This document shows positions 61,533-64,000 of a stretch of 64,000 bases of DNA, one piece after another. Under the pieces are notes generated by a model. The model did not search any database. It had not been told where the DNA came from and saw only the letters and a program-made list of their open reading frames with translations. Each line of letters opens with the position of its first letter. Within the stretch, counting starts at the first letter, position 1. Position numbers and translations under genes: made by a program. Origin of the DNA: Prorocentrum cordatum (taxonomy: Eukaryota > Sar > Dinophyceae > Prorocentrales > Prorocentraceae); assembly GCA_963575745.1 (NCBI GenBank), contig CAUYUJ010018888.1, positions 43,501-107,500 of the forward strand, read 5' to 3'.

Positions 61533-61794
61533 CCAATGTGTTCGGGTGTTGTTCTTGTTCCGCGCTGACTCCAGAGACGAGGGCCGCCGGATACTCGGGA
61601 ACTCTAGGCAAGTCTCCCGAGCCAGCCGCATATAACGACGTCACTCTCGTCCCGAGGAAGCCGACTTCGGACGCTCCCGAGCCCTTCTGCGAGACCCCCC
61701 CCCTACGCTCTATGAAGTCCGCTCCCCTCGTGCCACCCCCCTCTCTGCGGCGCCAGCATTTTCGCATTGCCCCACTCGGCGTGCGACAGCCAAC

Positions 61795-61812
61795 TGTTCT
61801 TAAGAACAGTTC
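61795..61812 (+). repeat. Perfect 18-bp palindrome ACTGTTCTTAAGAACAGT
   Basis: An exact palindrome. A related half, CCAACTATTTTTCAAAACAGTT, follows 20 bp downstream. The core resembles the TTCTTAGAA palindromes at 8281-8415 and 63885-63985. Confidence 0.85.
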
Positions 61813-61985
61813 GCACCACAGCCAACTATTTTTCAAAACAGTTCGCTGTATTATAAAGTGATGCGGCGGCCGCTCGCAGATTCCAAGACCCTCGGCCGTA
61901 GCGCGACAAAGTCGCCGCGGCAGGCTCCTGAGGCTCTCTCTCGCGCAGCTGCGCCCTCGAGATTCGACGGTCGGGCACTTTGGCT

Positions 61986-62036
61986 CGGCGTGTCGTTCCG
62001 CGGGCTCTGGCCCACCGCGCTTCGGCGCGACACGCC
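61986..62036 (+). repeat. GCGTGTCG hairpin, copy 2
   Basis: GGCGTGTCG pairs with CGACACGCC around GCCCACCGCGCTTCGGCG; shares loop and right arm with 10571-10620. Confidence 0.7.
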
Positions 62037-62039
62037 ACG

Positions 62040-62170
62040 CAGGCGGGAGGCGAGGAGGAGGCGAGGGAGGCGAGGGAGGCGAGGAGGAGGCGAAGAGGAG
62101 GGAGAAAGGAGGAGGAGGAGGGGGAGGAGGAGGAGGAGGAGGAGGAGGGAGGAGGAGGAGAGGAGGAGGA
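62040..62170 (+). repeat. AGG/GGCGAGG array
   Basis: (GGCGAGG)n then (AGG)n; complementary in type to the TCC array at 62355-62520. Confidence 0.85.
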
Positions 62171-62354
62171 GCCTCTCCGAGCCTCTCCGAGCCTCCCGCC
62201 CCGCGGAGCGGAGCGGAGCGGCTGTCCGCTCCCCGGGGGCGTGGCGTGTCGCCTGGGGGCCGCCGGGGCCCCACACGCCGAGCAGAAGTGCCCGGCCGTG
62301 GCCTCTCTCTCTCGCGCAGCAGTGCTCCCGAGATTTCTGGTGCTCGGAGGAACC

Positions 62355-62520
62355 TCCTCCTCCTTCTCCTCCTCCTCCTCCTCCTCCTCCTCCTTCTCCT
62401 CCTCCCCCTCCCCCTCCCCCTCCTCCTCCTCCTCCTCCTCCTCCTCCTCCCTCCTCCTCCTCCTCCTCCTGCTCCTCCTCCTCCTCCTCCTCCTCCTCCT
62501 CCTCCTCCTCCTCCTCCTCC
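62355..62520 (+). repeat. TCC array
   Basis: (TCC)n with CCCCCTC interruptions, about 165 bp. With the AGG array upstream it brackets ~185 bp. Confidence 0.9.
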
Positions 62521-62592
62521 GGTCGTTCCGCGTCGTCGGTCGTTGTCCGTCCTCTACGGTTATGATGTTCCAACCTACTTTAGCCTTGATCG

Positions 62593-62736
62593 CCAGAAAT
62601 CATCTCGAGCACCAGAAAAATACCGAAACTCGAAGGTTTTCACGTGCCGGGCTCTGGGAGACACTCGTCCGACACTGGTTCGGCACTGCTTCGACACTGC
62701 TTCGGCGCTTTTCCAGGTGCTCGAAATGGTTTCTGG
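62593..62736 (+). repeat. Foldback: 27-bp arms, ~90-nt loop
   Basis: CCAGAAATCATCTCGAGCACC and AGAAAA (62593-62619) pair with TTTTCCAGGTGCTCGAAATGG and TTTCTGG (62709-62736) with few mismatches. The loop holds tandem CTGCTTCGRCA units. Confidence 0.8.
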
Positions 62737-62985
62737 GATGTGGTATTAGTACGAGGGGAGCAACACAACTCTACGGTTGGCCCTCTCCGTCCTCCCCTCC
62801 TCTTCAGGCGGGGCGGCGCAAGAGCGCGAAATTGCCGCGCTTCAATCGCAGGTGCCCTTGGGGACCGCCCGAGGGCTTCTGCGGCCGCTGCCTGCCGCCC
62901 GCGCGGTGGGCGCCGTCGAGCTGCCAGCGGCTCCGCCGCGCGCGCGCCTCCGCCTGACCCTGGGCGCGCGCCTTCCTCCTTGGCT

Positions 62986-63158
62986 TGGGTCGGACACGCC
63001 TCTCCACAGGAGGAATATTCAAACATTGTTTTCTGTTTTAAAAAAGTATGGGGGCGACTTTTGGATTATTTTTAACTATTGTTTTGGGTGCATTTGCTTC
63101 GCCATTTTTTAAGATGTTCGTCCAACATCCACCTGTATGGGGGACATGCCCCACCTAA
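62986..63158 (+). mobile_element. Small TIR element (MITE-like), copy 3
   Basis: About 173 bp. It begins TTGGGTCGGACACGCCTCTC and ends GGGGGACATGCCCCACCTAA. CACAGGAGGAATATTCAAA just inside the left end and the T-rich centre match copies 1 and 2. A 7-of-8 direct repeat (TCCTTGGC / TTCTTGGC) flanks it. Confidence 0.7.
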
Positions 63159-63830
63159 TTCTTGGCCCGAGGCCCCTGCCGCCAGGGCCCCCCTCTCCCC
63201 GGCCACCGCGCCCTCGCTACCCTCCGCCCTGGGGCCCTCTCACTGCGATCCGGGCCGTCCGCCTTGCGCCGCCGTTGTTGGGGCCGCTTTGGGGCCCTCG
63301 AGGCTCAACAATTGGAGCCGCCTAGGGGTCTGAGGTGGCCCGGCACCCGTTCTGGCCAGCAGGAAGGGCGGGCAGGTTCGAGGATCTGCTCAGTCCGAGG
63401 GGCTTGGTGCAGTTGTCCAGAGCAGTATTGGTGAATACGGATGTCTTCGAAGGTGGCTGCCGAACCTCTTCCCATCTCCCATGGAAGCGGGCGCGGTCCA
63501 CGCGGACGGGCCCCCTCTCCTGCCCCGCTGCCCTTGCAGTGGGGCGCCTTCGCCCCGCCCAGCTTTGCGGCGGGGCGCTCCCCGCCTCAGCCGTGTGCGA
63601 TGCGTGCGCCGACGGGGCGTGGGCTCCGCCCCCCTTCCCGGCGCGACGCCGCCGCCGGGTCCGCGCGTCGCTGATGGCCGTGCGGGCCCGCCGCCGCGCG
63701 GGACGGCAACCCGGGGCCGCAGCTGGCAGCCCCGCTGCCCGCCCTCGGCGCCGGCTCCGGGCACCTGCCACCCGCCTTCGTCTCCGGCTGCCGCCTTGGG
63801 CCGGTAGGGCGCGCTGCCGCGCCCCCGCCC
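63159..63830. other. GC-rich spacer, no gene
   Basis: Frames on both strands are Arg/Ala/Pro-rich and uninformative. Confidence 0.4.
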
Positions 63831-64000
63831 TCGCCAAGCAGTGGCGAAGCGTCCTGGCTCGCCTAGAGGCCCACCGCAGACTGTTCTAAGGACCTTTCTG
63901 TGGCTCGCTGTTCTTAGAACAGCTCTGGCTGAGCCTGCTTTGCTTTAACACATTATGTTCGAAGCACATGGTTTTTGTTCTTAGAACACTTGTGGGTTCT
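63831..64000 (+). repeat. Dispersed repeat with TTCTTAGAAC palindromes (copy 2, cut by the window end)
   Basis: CCAAGCAGTGGCGAAGCGTC then CTGGCTCGCCTA matches 8232-8265. Three TTCTAAGG/TTCTTAGAAC/TTCGAAGCACA-type blocks follow, ending GTTCTTAGAACACTTGTGGG. Confidence 0.75.

Overview
The window is nuclear DNA of a dinoflagellate. The decisive evidence is an exact 22-nt copy of the dinoflagellate spliced leader (SL) at 15780-15801, together with degenerate LINE-type retrotransposons of the kind that fill dinoflagellate genomes, GC-rich low-gene-density sequence, KKPAA-rich protein segments and very large simple-sequence arrays. The genus cannot be fixed from the sequence alone. No operons, rRNA, CRISPR arrays or prokaryote-type genes were seen. 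Nearly all long open frames are by-products of repeats.

Layout. 0-4 kb: a KKPAA-rich open frame cut by the left edge, then a frameshifted transposon-like (possible transposase) gene. 4.6-6.6 kb: ATG/GAT triplet arrays and a 12-bp GATC array. 8-11.9 kb: small dispersed repeats and foldbacks, including the first copy of a ~159-bp terminal-inverted-repeat (TIR) element. 11.9-14.5 kb: a 2.5-kb ACT array. 14.6-24 kb: arrays of a G/C/T-rich minisatellite with a 10-11 bp period, interrupted by a full-length SL-tagged LINE pseudogene (15780-21141). 24.2-27.2 kb: five copies of a ~160-bp AT-richer dispersed element interleaved with long hairpins. 28-30 kb: a short ORF with a signal peptide and a possible acidic exon. 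30.4-38 kb: more minisatellite in both orientations, TA/CA/GT microsatellites and a TTTAGC-type array. 41.0-41.5 kb: the best protein-coding exon in the window, a cysteine-rich protein with two full repeat units and a shortened third, preceded by a strong 3' splice site. 42-53 kb: tandem satellites with 10-, 11-, 12-, 16-, 53- and 152-bp periods and a ~1.2-kb tandem duplication. 56-59.6 kb: remnants of two further LINEs; the minus-strand one carries a zinc finger and RNase H and sits between two CA microsatellites. 60-64 kb: GC-rich spacer with foldbacks, the third TIR-element copy and another copy of the TTCTTAGAA-palindrome repeat.

How it fits together. Apart from the Cys-rich exon and a few possible exons, the sequence records retrotransposition (one LINE apparently from a trans-spliced mRNA), small nonautonomous TIR and foldback elements, and expansion of tandem repeats. 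Many of the tandem repeats have a period close to one turn of B-DNA. Family assignments come from recognising motifs by eye; no database search was run.
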